Shown: positions 26,022 through 36,136 of the stretch, one piece after another
Layout of the letters: each line of letters starts with the position of its first letter
Numbering within the stretch: position 1 is the stretch's first letter
NCBI GenBank assembly: GCA_902582165.1
Contig: CACHQZ010000001.1
Location: 208,659-272,658 of the forward strand
Direction of reading: 5' to 3'
DNA from: an uncultured Pelagibacteraceae bacterium
GTDB lineage: Bacteria; Pseudomonadota; Alphaproteobacteria; Pelagibacterales; Pelagibacteraceae
DNA: 64,000 bases
The notes under the pieces: generated by a model
Databases searched by the model: none
The model's input: the letters and a program-made list of their open reading frames with translations, nothing else
What the model was told of the DNA's origin: nothing
Translations under genes and position numbers: made by a program

Positions 26022-27372
26022 TTTTATCTCTAAAGATTAAATTATAATTTTTATCTAGTTGAAATTCAATTTTGTCTATATTTTTCTTCTTACCACCATT
26101 TATTATAAGACTTCTTTTATATTTATATTCAGGATAGTATTTTTTTAAAAATCTATTTTCAAATAAGTCAAAATGTTTAATTTCTTCTAAACCTTTGTCT
26201 ACAGAATCAAACTTCTTACCTTCAAATTGATGAATTATTTTATTTTTATCATCTCTTATTACTAGATCAGGTATTTTTCCTCCATCTGCTGAAAATTTCT
26301 TATCAATTTTTAATTCATTATTACTAATGTCATAAAAATAACTTTTTTCACAACCACCATGGTTATCAAAAATTGTAATTAAATCATTATTTTCTAAAAT
26401 CACTTGCGCAAGAATTGTTGCTACTTTTTCTTTGTCTTTTTCATATTCCCAATAATCAAAATTAAAGTTTGATTTTGGTAAATTACAACCATCTAATTCA
26501 AAATTAATATAATTAGCAAGATTTACAAACTTGTTTGTGCCTATCTTATTTTGAAGGACCTGATGATTTGTAATAAGAATTTTTTTTGTCCAACCAAGAC
26601 TTCTAATCACTTTTGCAATAAGAGGTATTTGACCCATATTAGGATCATGACCAATCCTACCTGTATAGTTTTTGTTAGTTTTATTTGGATTAGCGAGTAA
26701 AGAAGAAATTTTAATTACATCATTTTCTTTTTTTATTTTTATTGGGGTGTCATTTTTTCTAGTATTTGTATCTGCAATTTCATTTTTTAATTTAATAAAC
26801 TCTTCTAAAGTTTCAAATTTTTTAAATTTTGAACTTTTTTTTCCCCAGAATTCAATCCCACATTCAAGATGATATAGAGATCTATTGATAAAATTGACTG
26901 ATTTGTGATCTTCCTCCGCTTGTTCATGAGAAAAAAACATAATAGGTTTTGTTTCTGCTTTATATTTTTGAATATAGTAATTTAATGTATTAAATTTACT
27001 AGATCTTTGACCCATTGCTGTATTTCTTGAGTCGTAAGAATTTGTTTTAGTTTCTTCAATTGCGTATACACAGTTTTTTAATATTTGTTCTGGTTTGGGT
27101 TCTTTTTCTTGAAGGAAAACTAAGAAGTCGACAAAACTTGATCTACTCGAAATTAATCTAATAAAAATATTTTGTATCTTGTCAGATCTAACTTTAGAAA
27201 TTTTAAATGCATGTAAGAATTTATTCTTCTCAATTAGTGGTTCTATTTTAAATTTTTCAATTTTTATATTCAGATTTTTAATTAAACTTGTTTTTTCTAT
27301 AATTTTTTCTATGACCGCTTTTTTTGGTCTTTCTTCGGTTAGAATCCACAAGTTTTTATTGCTTTGTACCAC
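26005..27372 (-). CDS. Putative Type II restriction endonuclease, PD-(D/E)XK fold
   Basis: A 455-residue protein that I do not recognise as a named enzyme. Near the C-terminus KIPD (PD at 368-369), then 14 residues later EGKK (E384, K386) form a PD-(D/E)XK nuclease motif, followed by the helix VDKGLEEIKHFDLFEN. The N-terminal 360 residues are lysine-rich with no motif that I can name and could hold target recognition. The start is GTG at 27372 with no clear ribosome site, so it is uncertain. It lies tail to tail with two methylases, which gives the functional call. Confidence 0.75.
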   Translation of the reverse strand: MVQSNKNLWILTEERPKKAVIEKIIEKTSLIKNLNIKIEKFKIEPLIEKNKFLHAFKISKVRSDKIQNIFIRLISSRSSFVDFLVFLQEKEPKPEQILKNCVYAIEETKTNSYDSRNTAMGQRSSKFNTLNYYIQKYKAETKPIMFFSHEQAEEDHKSVNFINRSLYHLECGIEFWGKKSSKFKKFETLEEFIKLKNEIADTNTRKNDTPIKIKKENDVIKISSLLANPNKTNKNYTGRIGHDPNMGQIPLIAKVIRSLGWTKKILITNHQVLQNKIGTNKFVNLANYINFELDGCNLPKSNFNFDYWEYEKDKEKVATILAQVILENNDLITIFDNHGGCEKSYFYDISNNELKIDKKFSADGGKIPDLVIRDDKNKIIHQFEGKKFDSVDKGLEEIKHFDLFENRFLKKYYPEYKYKRSLIINGGKKKNIDKIEFQLDKNYNLIFRDKINFFF

Positions 27373-27414
27373 AATAAAATTTTAGCAGATGGTCGTGTAT
27401 AATCCAATAAAACC

Positions 27415-27440
27415 GTTATACGTGCAAATGCAAGTATAAC
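27415..27440. promoter_or_regulatory. Palindrome over the nuclease promoter -10 and start region
   Basis: GTTATAC (27415-27421) and GTATAAC (27434-27440) are perfect inverted arms, with TGCA-AA-TGCA extending the symmetry inside (one mismatched pair). The palindrome covers the minus-strand -10 TATACT and the predicted transcription start, the usual place for a repressor. No controller (C) protein gene was seen in the island, so the binding factor is unknown. Confidence 0.6.
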
Positions 27441-27461
27441 ATTTGATCAATTGTTCATCAA
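27433..27461 (-). promoter_or_regulatory. Promoter of the nuclease gene
   Basis: On the minus strand TTGATG (27461-27456) and TATACT (27438-27433) are separated by 17 bases, close to the sigma-70 consensus. The -35 is the complement of the first CATCAA in the GTTCATC array, and the -10 lies in the palindrome, so both repeat types overlap promoter elements. The leader would be about 54 bases. Confidence 0.6.
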
Positions 27462-27486
27462 AAGTTCATCAAAATGTTCATCAAAC
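27451..27486 (+). repeat. Right copy of the GTTCATC direct repeat array
   Basis: Three GTTCATC units at 27453-27459, 27464-27470 and 27476-27482, spaced 11 and 12 bases apart, each followed by AAA. The spacing is close to one helical turn. A two-unit copy lies on the same strand left of the island at 23796-23814. Confidence 0.75.
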
Positions 27487-27502
27487 TTTTTTTCGTACAA
27501 AT

Positions 27503-27534
27503 AAAAAAAAAGGCGAGTAAAAACTCGCCTTTTT
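27503..27534 (-). terminator. Intrinsic terminator of groESL
   Basis: AGGCGAGT (27511-27518) pairs perfectly with ACTCGCCT (27523-27530) around AAAA. On the minus strand the stem is followed by at least nine Ts, about 30 bases after the groEL stop. With TTTT on the plus side it could also stop rightward transcription. Confidence 0.9.
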
Positions 27535-27560
27535 GAATTCTATTGAGTGCTGAATGTGTC

Positions 27561-29237
<1,677 letters not shown>

Positions 29238-29534
29238 TTATTTTTTACTTTTTGAAATTCCCATTATGTCTGACTCTTTCATAATGCTGTATTCTTTACC
29301 GTCAATTTTGACTTCTGTTCCAGACCATTTTCCAAATAATACGATATCACCAATTTTTACATCCATTGGTGTAATTTTTCCATCCTCATTTTTGGCTCCT
29401 GGCCCAACAGCTACAACTTCTCCTTCTTGCGGTTTTTCCTTAGCAGTATCTGGTATGATAATTCCGCCAGCAGTTTTTTCCTCACTGTCCAGCACTTTAA
29501 TAAGCACACGATCGTGCAGAGGTCTAAATTTCAT
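29238..29534 (-). CDS. groS: Co-chaperonin GroES
   Basis: The 98-residue lid subunit that caps Gro[17 protein letters not shown] opens the protein; the mobile loop ([18 protein letters not shown]) and [16 protein letters not shown] follow. It is the first gene of the groESL operon, with an AGGAGA ribosome site and a heat-shock-type promoter upstream. No CIRCE element was seen, which favours sigma-32 over HrcA control. Confidence 0.97.
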   Translation of the reverse strand: MKFRPLHDRVLIKVLDSEEKTAGGIIIPDTAKEKPQEGEVVAVGPGAKNEDGKITPMDVKIGDIVLFGKWSGTEVKIDGKEYSIMKESDIMGISKSKK

Positions 29535-29569
29535 ATGTATTTTCTCCTATAAATTTTTAACTAGTGTTG

Positions 29570-29597
29570 ATATGGTATGTTTTAACTATATTTCAAG
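29570..29597 (-). promoter_or_regulatory. Heat-shock (sigma-32-like) promoter of groESL
   Basis: On the minus strand CTTGAAA (29597-29591) and CCATAT (29575-29570) are separated by 15 bases, close to the RpoH pattern CTTGAAA followed by CCCCATNT. It lies about 36 bases upstream of the groES ATG. This implies heat-shock induction. Confidence 0.65.
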
Positions 29598-29665
29598 AGG
29601 CAAAATCATTAAAAAAACCAATATAAACAACATTTATGAGTATTTAAAAGGAGAGAATTAGTACA

Positions 29666-30472
29666 TTGAAAGAACTAAACCATTTAGCAGATATATTCGA
29701 AAAATATGATACTTTTATAATAGATTTATGGGGAGTAATGCATAACGGAGTTACTCTTAATCCCAACGCTATAAAAGCAGTAGACCAATTGAAAAAACAT
29801 GCAAAAAAAATAGTATTTCTATCTAATGCACCTAGGCCTAGTTCGAATGTAATTAATTTTCTTTTAAAAATGAAAATGGATAAAAGATATCTTGAAAATG
29901 TAATGACTTCAGGCGAGGCAGCAATGCATGCCATAAACCAAAAAAAATTTGGAAAGACATTTTATCATTTAGGACCAGCTAGAGATGCATCAATATTTGA
30001 AAAAGTTAAAGATAATAAAACTGATCTTCAGAGTTGTGATTTTATTTTATGCACAGGATTATTCGAGAAATACGAAAATGACTTGAACTATTACAAAAAA
30101 ATTTTATTGAAGCATGTTTCAAAAAAATTAATTTGTACCAACCCAGATTTAATAGTTCACAGAGGTAGCATTGAAGAACTATGCGCAGGCTCAGTAGCAA
30201 AAGTTTTTGAAGACCTCGGAGGTAAAGTGATTTATTTTGGGAAACCACATAAAGAAATTTACAATATGTGTTTTGAGTCGAACGAAAAAGTTTTAGCCAT
30301 CGGTGACAATTTAAAAACAGATATAAAAGGAGCCAATAATTTAAAAATAGATTCTATTTTTATAACCGAAGGTGTCCACCGTAAAGAGTTCAACAATTTC
30401 TCTGAGCTTAACAATCTTATGGGAAAATATAATGTAAAAGCAAATTTTTTTCAAACAGAATTAAAATGGTAA
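29666..30472 (+). CDS. HAD-superfamily class IIA hydrolase (NagD-like)
   Basis: A 268-residue phosphatase-type hydrolase. IIDLWGVMHNG gives the HAD aspartates (motif I, with the first D in the IDLWG segment), VFLSNAPRPS is motif II, and the C-terminal KPHKEIYNMC and AIGDNLKTDIKGAN provide motifs III and IV. This matches the alphaproteobacterial family often called TIGR01459. The natural substrate is unknown. I accept the TTG start at 29666 because AAAAGGAGAG lies about ten bases before it. It precedes ribF by one base. Confidence 0.85.
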   Translation: MKELNHLADIFEKYDTFIIDLWGVMHNGVTLNPNAIKAVDQLKKHAKKIVFLSNAPRPSSNVINFLLKMKMDKRYLENVMTSGEAAMHAINQKKFGKTFYHLGPARDASIFEKVKDNKTDLQSCDFILCTGLFEKYENDLNYYKKILLKHVSKKLICTNPDLIVHRGSIEELCAGSVAKVFEDLGGKVIYFGKPHKEIYNMCFESNEKVLAIGDNLKTDIKGANNLKIDSIFITEGVHRKEFNNFSELNNLMGKYNVKANFFQTELKW

Positions 30473-30473
30473 A

Positions 30474-31382
30474 ATGAAAATTTATAAGAGTCCAAATCTT
30501 GATCAAAAACACCGTAACGGCGTGATAGCAATAGGTAATTTTGATGGATTACATTTAGGTCATCAAAAAGTTATAAGTGAAGCAAAACGAAAAGCTAAAA
30601 AAAATAATATACCTTTTGGAGTTATAACTTTTGAGCCAGTGCCTGTAATGTTTTTTAACAAAAAAATAAAAAACCACAGAATAAATTCTTTACAACAAAA
30701 AAAGAAACAGCTTAGAAAATTTAAGTTAGATTTTTTAATAATAATAAAATTTAACTTAAATTTTTCATCACAATCAGCAGAAGAGTTTATTAAAAAAATT
30801 ATTTTTAAAAAAACAAAATGTAAATTTCTATATGTCAGTAAAAACTTTAAATTTGGTTTTAAACGACAAGGAAATATCAAGACTTTAAAAAAATTTGAAA
30901 AAAAGTATAATTTTAAGAATATTATAACTAAACCTTTTAAAAAAAATAATAAAACAATTTCTTCAACATTTATAAGAAAAAAAATAAGATTAGGAAAAAT
31001 AGTTGAGATAAATAAATTATTAAATCGTAATTGGACTATTGTTGGAAAAGTAATTAAAGGGAAGAGAAGAGGACATAAAATTGGTTTTCCAACATGTAAT
31101 TTGAAATTAAATGATTACGTTGTTCCTAAACTTGGGGTTTATGCTGTGAAAGTTGAAGGTAATAATTTTAATAAAAGTGGCATAGCTAACGTAGGCTATA
31201 GACCAACTTTTAATGGGCAAAATTTATTGTTAGAAACAAATATATTTGGAATTAACAAAAATTTATATAATAAAGAGATAAGTGTAAGTTTTAAAAAATT
31301 TATAAGACCAGAAAAAAAATTTAGAAATTTGAAATATTTGAAAAAACAAATACAACTTGATATGAAACAGGCAAAAAAATAA
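30474..31382 (+). CDS. ribF: Bifunctional riboflavin kinase/FAD synthetase
   Basis: Makes FMN and then FAD from riboflavin. The 302-residue protein has an N-terminal nucleotidyl-transferase domain with GNFDGLHLGHQKVI and the SSTFIRKKIRLG motif. The C-terminal riboflavin kinase domain contains GKRRGHKIGFPTCNL and GIANVGYRPTF. It overlaps ileS by one base, and the ribF-ileS-lspA order is widely conserved in bacteria. Confidence 0.95.
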   Translation: MKIYKSPNLDQKHRNGVIAIGNFDGLHLGHQKVISEAKRKAKKNNIPFGVITFEPVPVMFFNKKIKNHRINSLQQKKKQLRKFKLDFLIIIKFNLNFSSQSAEEFIKKIIFKKTKCKFLYVSKNFKFGFKRQGNIKTLKKFEKKYNFKNIITKPFKKNNKTISSTFIRKKIRLGKIVEINKLLNRNWTIVGKVIKGKRRGHKIGFPTCNLKLNDYVVPKLGVYAVKVEGNNFNKSGIANVGYRPTFNGQNLLLETNIFGINKNLYNKEISVSFKKFIRPEKKFRNLKYLKKQIQLDMKQAKK

Positions 31383-34111
31383 TGTCCAAAGATACTTTGC
31401 AACTTCCTAAAACGGCTTTCTCAATGAAAGCAAGTTTGCCACTTAAAGAACCTGAAATTTTAAAGAAATGGGAAAAAAGTAAGATTTTTGATAAGCTTAG
31501 AAAACAGTCTAAAGGAAAAGAAAAGTTCGTACTTCATGATGGTCCGCCTTATGCAAACGGTCATATACATATGGGTACTGCGCTAAATAAAATACTAAAA
31601 GATATGATAACCCGTTTTCATCAGATGAACGGCAGAGACTCTGTTTATGTACCAGGTTGGGACTGCCACGGGCTCCCAATAGAATGGAAAATTGAAGAAC
31701 AATACAAAAAAAAGAAAAAGAATAAAGACGAAGTGCCTATTAAAGATTTCAGACAGGAATGTAGAGAGTTTGCAAAAAGCTGGATTGATATTCATATTAA
31801 TGAGTTTAAGAGACTAGGAGTAGTAGGGGATTTTGAAAATTATTATTCTACAATGAGTTACGAGGCTGAAGCTCAAATCGTAAGAGAGTTGGGTAAATTT
31901 CTTCTAGATGGAAGTTTATATCAAGGATTTAAACCAGTTCTTTGGTCTACTGTTGAAAAAACCGCTTTAGCTGATGCAGAAGTAGAATATTTAGATCATA
32001 CTTCAAATACAATTTACGTTGCATTTAAAGTAAAGGAGACTGACAAAGATTTTCTAAAAGACTCTAGCATAATAATTTGGACTACTACACCCTGGACTAT
32101 ACCTGCAAATAAAGCATTAGCTTTTAATAGTAATATTGAATACGCGGTTTTAGAAATTGAAAACCTTGAGCACTTTAAAGACAAGAGAATTGTAGTTGCA
32201 AAAAATTTAATTAAGTCGATTACTAAAGAGTGTGAAATTAAAAACTACAAAGAACTGAAGACTTTTAAGGGTTCTGAATTTAAAGGTACAGTATGCAGTC
32301 ATCCATTTGTCAAAATGGATTTTGACTATAATGTTCCGATGTTAGATGCTCAGTTTGTTAATTTGGAGCAGGGAACGGGGATTGTTCATTGCGCTCCAAG
32401 TCACGGTCCAGATGACTTTAATTTATGTTTAAAAAATAACATTCCATCACTTTACACAGTTGATAACGCGGGTCTTTATACTAAAGAAGTCCCATATTTT
32501 ACAAATACACATGTATTTAAGGCAGATTCAATCGTTATAGAAAAACTAAAAGAGCAAAACAAATTACTTAAAAACGATAAACTTAATCATAGCTATCCTC
32601 ATTCATGGAGATCGAAGGCTCCATTAATTTACAGAGCAACGCCTCAATGGTTTATTTCTATGCAAAAAAATAAATTAAGAGATAAAGCAGTCAAAGCAAT
32701 AAGCGAGACTGTTTTTTACCCAAATAAAGGTAAGGAAAGGCTTTTATCAATGATTGAAGGAAGACCAGATTGGTGTGTTTCAAGACAAAGAGTTTGGGGT
32801 GTACCTTTGCCTATATTCATTAATAAAAAGACAAAAGAGCCATTAAGAGATCAAAAAATTATAGATAGGATTGCTTCTATTTATGAAAAGCAAGGCTCTG
32901 ATTGTTGGTTTACAGATGACGCAAAAGTTTTTTTAGGTAATGATTATGATGCAAAAGATTATGAAAAACTAAATGATATAGTTGAAGTTTGGTTTGATAG
33001 TGGATCAACACACAGTTTTGTTTTAGAGAAAAGAAAAGATTTAAAATGGCCTGCGGATATGTATTTAGAGGGATCTGATCAGCATAGAGGCTGGTTTCAC
33101 TCATCTTTGTTAGAATCATGTGGAACTCGAGGCAAAGCTCCGTTTAAAAGTATTCTTTCACATGGTTTCGTTGTAGATGGCAAAGGTATGAAAATGTCTA
33201 AATCCATGGGTAACGTTGTTTCCCCCGAAGATATATTGAAGAATTACGGTGCAGACATACTTAGAGTTTGGGCTTCAGCGTCTGATTATGCTGAAGATTT
33301 AAGAATAGACAAAAATATTTTAGTCCAACATGCTGAGTCATATAGAAAAATTAGAAATACTTTTAGATTTATGCTTGGTAACTTAAAAGATAATTTTGAA
33401 AAACAAAACTTCGAAAAAATCAAATTAAATGAATTCGATGAGTTGGAGCAATTTATTTTACATAAGTTATTTTTAATAAATAAATCTTTTAATGAAAATT
33501 TGAAAAATTATAATTTTCATAAACTATATAAAGAACTTTTAAATTTTTGCACACTTGATCTTTCTTCTTTTTATTTCGATATTAGAAAAGATGTTCTTTA
33601 CTGCGATAGTATAAATTCAAAAAAAAGAAAAAATTGTGTTACAGTTCTAAATATAATTTTAGAAAGTTTATTAAAGTGGTTTGCTCCAATTTTGGTTTTT
33701 ACTACTGAGGAAATCTATAGCTTAATAAATAAAAATAATGATGAAAGTATTCATGAAAATCATTTTGTAAAAATTCCAGCAAGTTGGGGAAATGATAAGT
33801 TAAATGAAAAATGGTTAAAATTATTTAAAATTAAACAAGATGCTAATATTGCGATAGAGGAAAAAAGAGCCAATAAAGAAATCGGATCAAGCTTGGAAGC
33901 TGAAATAAAACTAAAATTAAATAAGGATCAATATGAACTTCTAAACAAATTAGATTTACCAGATTATTTTATTGTTTCCAAAGCTGTAAAGGAATTATCA
34001 AATAACGATGAAATCAAGATTGAAGTGAAAAAAGCTCAAGGAGTAAAATGCCAAAGATGTTGGAAAATTTTAGAAAAAAAATGCCAAAGAGAAAGCTGTC
34101 CAATAATTTAG
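31382..34111 (+). CDS. ileS: Isoleucyl-tRNA synthetase
   Basis: Class I synthetase of 909 residues. The HIGH signature is PPYANGHIHMG near residues 54-64, and the KMSKS loop is GKGMKMSKSMGN. The large editing domain contains TTTPWTIPANKALAF. The C-terminal zinc finger is CQRCWKILEKKCQRESC, at the very end of the protein. It starts on the last base of ribF and is followed 12 bases later by lspA. Confidence 0.97.
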   Translation: MSKDTLQLPKTAFSMKASLPLKEPEILKKWEKSKIFDKLRKQSKGKEKFVLHDGPPYANGHIHMGTALNKILKDMITRFHQMNGRDSVYVPGWDCHGLPIEWKIEEQYKKKKKNKDEVPIKDFRQECREFAKSWIDIHINEFKRLGVVGDFENYYSTMSYEAEAQIVRELGKFLLDGSLYQGFKPVLWSTVEKTALADAEVEYLDHTSNTIYVAFKVKETDKDFLKDSSIIIWTTTPWTIPANKALAFNSNIEYAVLEIENLEHFKDKRIVVAKNLIKSITKECEIKNYKELKTFKGSEFKGTVCSHPFVKMDFDYNVPMLDAQFVNLEQGTGIVHCAPSHGPDDFNLCLKNNIPSLYTVDNAGLYTKEVPYFTNTHVFKADSIVIEKLKEQNKLLKNDKLNHSYPHSWRSKAPLIYRATPQWFISMQKNKLRDKAVKAISETVFYPNKGKERLLSMIEGRPDWCVSRQRVWGVPLPIFINKKTKEPLRDQKIIDRIASIYEKQGSDCWFTDDAKVFLGNDYDAKDYEKLNDIVEVWFDSGSTHSFVLEKRKDLKWPADMYLEGSDQHRGWFHSSLLESCGTRGKAPFKSILSHGFVVDGKGMKMSKSMGNVVSPEDILKNYGADILRVWASASDYAEDLRIDKNILVQHAESYRKIRNTFRFMLGNLKDNFEKQNFEKIKLNEFDELEQFILHKLFLINKSFNENLKNYNFHKLYKELLNFCTLDLSSFYFDIRKDVLYCDSINSKKRKNCVTVLNIILESLLKWFAPILVFTTEEIYSLINKNNDESIHENHFVKIPASWGNDKLNEKWLKLFKIKQDANIAIEEKRANKEIGSSLEAEIKLKLNKDQYELLNKLDLPDYFIVSKAVKELSNNDEIKIEVKKAQGVKCQRCWKILEKKCQRESCPII

Positions 34112-34123
34112 AAAGTCAATATT

Positions 34124-34624
34124 TTGATCGAGCTTGAAAAATTGAAAAACACAATAATTACAAAAAACAATTTCTATTGTTTGTGTGTTGTCTCAATAAT
34201 ATTTTTTTTAGATAGATATACAAAAAAATTCGTATTAAAAAATTTCACTGAAAATACATATTTCTTAAATGATTATATCAATTTAGATTTAGTTTGGAAC
34301 ACAGGCATTGGTTTTGGTTTATTAAGTTTCAATTCTTCTTTTTTTTATAATATTATTACTTTATTAATTAGCTTAGTAATTTTATTTCTATTTTACATGG
34401 CTTATAAGTCAGATAAATATGATAAAACAATATTTTCAATTATTATAGGAGGCGCTTTGGGAAATTTTTATGATAGAGTTTTTTTTAATGCAGTTCCTGA
34501 CTTTATAGACTTACATTTCAATAATTTTCATTGGTTTACATTTAACTTTGCAGATATATTTATAACAATAGGGATTTTACTCTTTTTAGTAAAAGAGATA
34601 TTTATAAAAAATGATAAAATTTAA
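34124..34624 (+). CDS. lspA: Lipoprotein signal peptidase
   Basis: Inner-membrane aspartyl protease that removes signal peptides from diacylated prolipoproteins. The 166-residue protein has four hydrophobic helices and the conserved NTGIGFGLL, GGALGNFYDRV and DFIDLHFNN...FTFNFADIF blocks, which supply the two catalytic aspartates. No ATG lies near the expected start. TTG at 34124 is the best candidate and is marked uncertain. The next gene encodes a lipoprotein, a likely substrate. Confidence 0.93.
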   Translation: MIELEKLKNTIITKNNFYCLCVVSIIFFLDRYTKKFVLKNFTENTYFLNDYINLDLVWNTGIGFGLLSFNSSFFYNIITLLISLVILFLFYMAYKSDKYDKTIFSIIIGGALGNFYDRVFFNAVPDFIDLHFNNFHWFTFNFADIFITIGILLFLVKEIFIKNDKI

Positions 34625-34925
34625 AATAATTTTTATTAGTCTTTTATTTTCATTAATTGCTTCATGCAATACATTTTCAGATGCAGCCAAGGTATTGAGA
34701 AACGAGAAAACAAATACTAGAGATGAATTTTTAGTAAATAAAAGAGAGCCTTTGATTTTACCTCCAGACTACAACGAAATACCTAAACCTGGTTCTAAAA
34801 TAAATTCTAAAAATGATAATTCTAGCAAAATAGAAGACATATTAAAAATTGAAAAAGATAAAAGTCCTCAAACTGGAAGCACAAAATCAGTAGAGGACTC
34901 GATTTTAGATAAGATAAGCAAGTGA
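34611..34925 (+). CDS. DUF3035-type lipoprotein
   Basis: A 104-residue secreted lipoprotein with a hydrophobic signal and the lipobox LIASC (cysteine at residue 19). The mature part holds TRDEFLVNKREPLILPPDYNEIPKPG, close to the alphaproteobacterial DUF3035 pattern in which acidic-Phe-x-Val is followed by PLxxPPD. A related protein in Caulobacter (BamF) belongs to the outer-membrane assembly complex and shares this motif with BamC, so a Bam role is plausible. The rest is low-complexity. It overlaps lspA by 14 bases and pgi by four. Confidence 0.75.
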   Translation: MIKFKIIFISLLFSLIASCNTFSDAAKVLRNEKTNTRDEFLVNKREPLILPPDYNEIPKPGSKINSKNDNSSKIEDILKIEKDKSPQTGSTKSVEDSILDKISK

Positions 34926-36136
34926 AAAAAAAAATAATTTATTATAAAAATTATATTAATAAAGATGTATTAAGTAAAAAAGTTCACAATAATTTTAATA
35001 GAGATTTTGATCGTTTCTACAAAAATATTACTCAAAATTTAAATAAAATTAAAAATACATTTCATGTGTTTAGTAAAGATTTTAAACTCGATTATACAGA
35101 AAAAAAACTTAAAAAATTTAAAAGATTTAAAACTATAGGAGTAATTGGAATGGGAGGCTCTATATTGGGGGCAAAAGCAATTTATCAATTTTTAAGCAAT
35201 AAGATTAAAACTAAAGCCTTTTTTATAGACAATTTAGATGATGCAAGTCTAAATCAAATAAAACAAAAAAATTTAAAAAAAATACTTTTTATAATAATTT
35301 CCAAGTCTGGAAATACTATAGAAACAATTAGTAACTTATTTGCATTAGGTATTTTAAAAAAAAATTCAAAAAATATAATTATAATTTCTGAAAAAAAAAA
35401 AAGTATCTTAGCACAACTAGCTCAAAAATATGGAATACTTCATATTAATCATAAAAATTATCTAGGCGGAAGATATTCAGTATTATCAGAAGTTGGGATT
35501 ATACCGTCATATTTTTTTGAGATTAATATAAAGCAACTTAGAGAAAATTTGCAAGTTCACCTAAAATCAAACAACAAATACTTTTTAAAAGAAAGCACAT
35601 TAATTCTTGCTAACTTATTAGCTCAAAAAAAGTATAAAAATTTAGTCATGCTAAATTATGTTCCTGAATTAGAAAATTTTCTTTTTTGGTATCAACAACT
35701 AGTTGCAGAAAGTCTTGGTAAAAAAAATAAAGGTTTCTTACCAATTGTATCAAACACTCCTAAGGATCACCATAGTTTGTTGCAATTATACCTAGATGGT
35801 CCAAAAGATAAAATATTTTATATCTTTAGCTCAAAAGAAAAATCAAAAAATAAAATATATACAAAAAAAATTATCCAAAACATAGATTTTTTACACGGTA
35901 AAGATTTAAATTTAATCAAATCAGCACAGAAAAATGCAGTTATCAAAACTCTAAAAGAAAATAATATTCCATTTAGGGAATTTGTGATGAATTTTCGTAA
36001 CGAAAAAGTATTAGGAGAATTATTTGCATATTTTATGTTGGAGACTGCGATAGCAGGTAAAATTGTAAAAATTAATCCTTTTGACCAACCTTCTGTTGAG
36101 CAAATAAAAAATTATACTAAAAAAATTCTAATCTAA
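34922..36136 (+). CDS. pgi: Glucose-6-phosphate isomerase
   Basis: Interconverts glucose 6-phosphate and fructose 6-phosphate. The protein is 404 residues, clearly shorter than the roughly 550 of enteric Pgi but like the compact bacterial forms. VIGMGGSILGAKA, the sugar-binding IISKSGNTIET and GRYSVLSEVG are present. The C-terminal PFDQPSVEQIK agrees with the family end. The GTG start at 34922 overlaps the stop of the lipoprotein gene. It converges with rsmD with a four-base overlap. Confidence 0.9.
   Translation: MKKKIIYYKNYINKDVLSKKVHNNFNRDFDRFYKNITQNLNKIKNTFHVFSKDFKLDYTEKKLKKFKRFKTIGVIGMGGSILGAKAIYQFLSNKIKTKAFFIDNLDDASLNQIKQKNLKKILFIIISKSGNTIETISNLFALGILKKNSKNIIIISEKKKSILAQLAQKYGILHINHKNYLGGRYSVLSEVGIIPSYFFEINIKQLRENLQVHLKSNNKYFLKESTLILANLLAQKKYKNLVMLNYVPELENFLFWYQQLVAESLGKKNKGFLPIVSNTPKDHHSLLQLYLDGPKDKIFYIFSSKEKSKNKIYTKKIIQNIDFLHGKDLNLIKSAQKNAVIKTLKENNIPFREFVMNFRNEKVLGELFAYFMLETAIAGKIVKINPFDQPSVEQIKNYTKKILI

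Noticed and set aside
29530..29665. CIRCE/HrcA operator upstream of groES
   Set aside because: No TTAGCACTC-type inverted repeat was found; a sigma-32-like promoter explains the region better.
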